DNA of 22,953 nt from Funneliformis mosseae (Eukaryota > Glomeromycota > Glomeromycetes > Glomerales > Glomeraceae), in contig CAJVPP010001085.1 in assembly GCA_910592005.1 (NCBI GenBank), positions 1 to 22,953 on the forward strand, written 5' to 3'. Shown one piece after another: positions 19,152 to 22,953 of this stretch. Both the position numbers and the translations under genes were made by a program. Each line of letters begins with the position of its first letter. Position 1 is the first letter of the stretch. The notes beneath the pieces were generated by a model. The model was not told the origin of the DNA. It did not search any database and saw nothing but the letters and a program-made list of their open reading frames with translations.

Positions 19152-22100
19152 AACCTTATTAAAATATTTAAAATCAAAAATTGTGTTTAAATTAGTACTG
19201 CTTAATAATAATATTAAAATTATATTAGATAGGTTTAAATTGTTAAATCAATTGTTTTTTAATAATCTAAATTAATTCTTAATATAAACAAAATAGTATT
19301 TTATTCTATGTTATTATTATAATAGTTTACAAAATAATCATAATAAAAAAAAATAATTTACTTAAATCATTTATTGATTACAAGACTTACTTTTAAAAAA
19401 ATTATATATATTGTAAATATTTTTTATTTTCTTTTTATATTATCTTTTATATATATATATATATATATTTTTTAAATATAATTAAAAATTAATAATAATT
19501 AAGATTGCTTATCTAAACTCATTTTTTGATTTACAAAATATCTAAACCTTTAATTTTACTAATTTTTTAATTTTTTTACTAAAGTTTGATATAGTTCACC
19601 ATTTTTTATAAGCTTTGATATAATTTTACCTTTTTTCTAAGTTTTATAAATATTTTAATAAGGTTTTATTATAATATTACTAAAAAAAATGATTTTTTAA
19701 AATGCATTAAATTTAATTTTATGTATTATAAATCATAAAAATTGATTGACATATTGGTTCATCTGATTTGCAAGATTTGCAAAATTTATTTTATTAATCT
19801 AATTTATCTCTTTAAATACTTATTATTTTCACTATAATTATTATTTTTAATATTTTTATTATATTTTATTATATTTCATTTTATAAGATTTCATTATTTT
19901 ATAACTTAACAAATAATTCATCATATTAAAATAGGTTTATATAAAATATATTATATTTGTTAAAGTTATAAATTAATTCTTATACAAGTTTTAAATTATT
20001 TTATTCTTTTTAAGTTATTAATAAAAAGAATCAGTTTAAATTTACAAAATTTTTTTCTTTTAATGTTATCTCTTATTTAAGATTTGATTATGATATTCTA
20101 TATTAACTTGCTTTTAAGTTCATCATTAAATTTAATTAAAGAAATCTTAAAGTTTTAAGATATATATATTACAGAATTAATTTAAGTATAATAGATACCT
20201 ATAAAATTTAAAAAATATCCTAAATCATAAACTTTGACAAATAAAATCAATTTCATAGTATTTTCAATTTAGATATTAAGATTACTAAAACTGAATCTGA
20301 TGATAATATAATATTAATTATAATCTAAAACTATTTAATTATATATATATTTTCTAAAAATAATATAATTTATATAATAAATAAATTAATAATTATTTTA
20401 TATAAATAATCTTATAATAAAAAAAATATATTTTTTTTTATACTATTTAATAAACTTTTAAGCTTATATATAATAGTATTAATATAGTAAATAATAAAAA
20501 AATTATAAGTATAATTAGTTATCTTTAAAGATTATAACTTATCAATTATAAATGTTAAAATTATAATTTTATATTTATTTTGAAGTTCAAATCTTTTAAA
20601 TCTTGAAAGATATCCTAATAATTTATATTAAAATTTCTTATATAGTAAAATTTGAATATAAATAAAATTTTAAACAGAATAACTATCATAAACTAATTTT
20701 AAAAAACTAAATTTGTTAAAATCAGATTAATTAATTAGAAATTATTATATAGTTAATTATTATATAAAATTTTTTTAATATATGATATTGCTAATAATTT
20801 TATTAAATTTTTAAAAATTTAAATATAAGTATTAACTATTTCTTATAGTTTTTTTATAAACTAATTTAGATTAATCTATTATTATTTCTTTTCTTTAATA
20901 AACTTAATAAATATATATTTTATAACTAATGTGACTTTATAATAATTGAAAATTTTATAAATAATAAACTATAGTTTTTTTTTATCATATTAAAAAGTTA
21001 AAAATAATAAATTTATATTAATTTCTCAAATAAAATAACTATCTTAAAGATATTTTTAATTTATCCCAAATATATATAAATATAATTTTTAATGAAATTT
21101 ATAAATATTTAATTTTAATATAAAAATATATTATATAAAAATATACAACTCTATTATAATTATTTTTTGATAAATAGTAATTATAAATGTATATTTAAAT
21201 TATATAATATATTAGGTTTGATTTATAAACATTTTTTATGTAATATTTATAATAATAGAAATAAATATTTATATTAATTACTATTGATCAGAAATTAATA
21301 TATAATGATAATTTAAATATAAAGCTTTTATTAGAATGATAAGTGTTAATTAAATTAATTTTATAATACAATTTTTATAAAATAGATTTATTTATATTAT
21401 AATTAGTAAATTTATTAGTAAAGTTTAAAAAATAATTTATAAACTTATATTTAACTTATATAATTATAAATTTTCATATTAAAGTTTAATTAAATAATAA
21501 TAATTTAAAATTTTAGAAAATAAAATCAAATAAATTCTTATTTTTAATAATATAACTTATATATAATTAGCTAAAATTTTAAAGAAATAAATGGTAATAT
21601 TATAATTAAATTAGAATATAAAAAGAAAATTAAATAATATTATTATTTTATGAAACTAATGATTGAAAATTAGTATTAATACAAGATTAACAAAGAATTT
21701 TAGTTTTGATTAATACTTTAGAGAGAACTCTAAAGGGTTTATAAATAATTATTATTTCAAACAGCAATATATATTTAGAATAAACTTTAAGGATTTTATT
21801 ATGAATTAAATAATTCAGTATAATTATATTTGTTAGCATATAATTATTATTAGTATTTATCTTGTTAGTAATAAAAACTAATTGAATTCTAATTATTTAC
21901 AAAATTGTTTTGTTAAAATTATCTACCCTAACTAAGTCCTAAAACTATCCTATTTATATTAAATCTATTAATATAAATAAATAGAATACTTTTTGATTAT
22001 AAATAATAAATGATTAATAATATAAAATAATTAGTAATATAAAAGAAATTTCTGTCAATTTTTGGATTTTTATATAATCTTTATTTAATTTATTTCTTTC

Positions 22101-22953
22101 ATCTTTACCATCTTCATCGTCTAATGTAATGCAGTTAATATGACTTCTAGTTATGTATATCATATTGTGTCAGCTGATCTTTTGAATTGATTTTTTTTTA
22201 TTACAAATACTTAATTTTTTGAATGAACTTAAATTTAATATAAAATAAAACTTTTAATTATTAATATAAAAATCCTATTATAAAATATAAGAAAAAATAT
22301 TTATAAATAATATATAAGTTCTCAATAATAATTAACAGTTATTTGTAATAAAATCTAAAATATTATATATATATATTATTATAAAATTAATTATAATATT
22401 AAATGAAATTTAATAATTAAAATTATTTTTAATTATTTTAAATAATTTATTAAAAAATATATAAATTTTATAATATTTTTAAGTAAAAAAATAATTAACT
22501 AATAATTTTTAAAGATAAATATATAATAAATTATTATTCTTGAATCTGTAGAGGTTTGTAAGTAAATTTGTCTACTTATTTACTATAAATTTCTTTTTGA
22601 TTTACTTTTATGAAAAATTAAAATTTTTAAAAAATTTTTTTTTTTTAAATTAATTTTATAAATATATATAATAATATAGTAAAATTTATTTTTTAATTAT
22701 ATAATAAATAATTTAAGGTTATTTATAAGTTAAAAATTTATAATTTTTAAAAAAATTATAAATTAAAAAATTTTATTATTGACCTTTGACTAACTTATTA
22801 ACATTTATTTTTAATAATATTAATTATAATAGAATATTATAAATTTTATCATGATGAATAACTTTAATTATTATAGTTTTATAATTTACTAAGAAATTTT
22901 ATGACTTTTATTAATAGTAAAGTGATTCAATTAGTTCACAAATATATGAATTT
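19131..22953. other. Extremely AT-rich, CpG-depleted block
   Basis: The whole stretch is A/T with scattered single G and C and no accepted ORF. By eye, no CpG occurs between 19131 and 22117, and only one in the block (22118-22119). Short (TA)n runs occur, for example near 19449-19469, 20341-20350 and 22367-22376. It resembles old repeat DNA worn down by cytosine deamination. A slightly more complex patch at about 22080-22190 contains the lone CpG. Confidence 0.6.

Noticed and set aside
19131..22953. Mitochondrial origin of the AT-rich block
   Set aside because: No mitochondrial protein, rRNA or tRNA gene was recognised, and it is continuous with intron-bearing nuclear genes.

Overview
The window looks like nuclear DNA of an arbuscular mycorrhizal fungus (Glomeromycota, Rhizophagus-like). 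The clues are very AT-rich intergenic DNA full of homopolymer runs, genes cut by short introns (65-100 bp), F-box/LRR-like proteins, and a decayed copy of the tyrosine-kinase-like protein kinase family that is hugely expanded in these fungi. The species call is inference from family resemblance; no search was run.

Layout. 1-240 holds short direct and inverted repeats. 232-1078 (-) is a broken protein kinase copy. 1678-1944 (+) is a small coiled-coil ORF, and 1952-2330 (+) is a decayed leucine-rich-repeat gene built from exact 60-bp units of the LPxLP type best known from bacterial effectors. 2331-4142 has no recognised gene but holds two foldback structures. 4143-5216 (+) is a two-exon secreted, probably GPI-anchored protein with two fasciclin (FAS1) domains. 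5451-6425 (-) holds a set of short open blocks with good splice signals, a possible unannotated and perhaps damaged membrane-protein gene. 6594-8078 (+) is an F-box/LRR-like protein. 8200-9688 (-) is a two-exon F-box protein with two Cys/His clusters, convergent with the previous gene. 9994-11444 (+) is a SET/MYND lysine methyltransferase with one intron, divergent from the F-box gene; a possible extra 5' exon lies at 9818-9946. 11926-16838 (-) is a complete 12-exon ABCB (P-glycoprotein/MDR-type) transporter of 1344 residues, including one GC-AG intron. 16839-18900 shows no convincing gene. From about 18,900 to the end the DNA becomes extremely AT-rich and nearly free of CpG, as expected of old, methylated and deaminated repeat DNA.

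How the genes fit together. There is no operon logic, as expected for a eukaryote. The intact genes cover cell-surface adhesion (FAS1), ubiquitin-ligase substrate choice (two F-box-type proteins), protein lysine methylation (SET/MYND) and ATP-driven export (ABCB). The broken kinase and LRR copies point to family birth and death in a repeat-rich stretch. Splice joins were worked out by hand from reading frame, GT/GC-AG signals and protein-family continuity.
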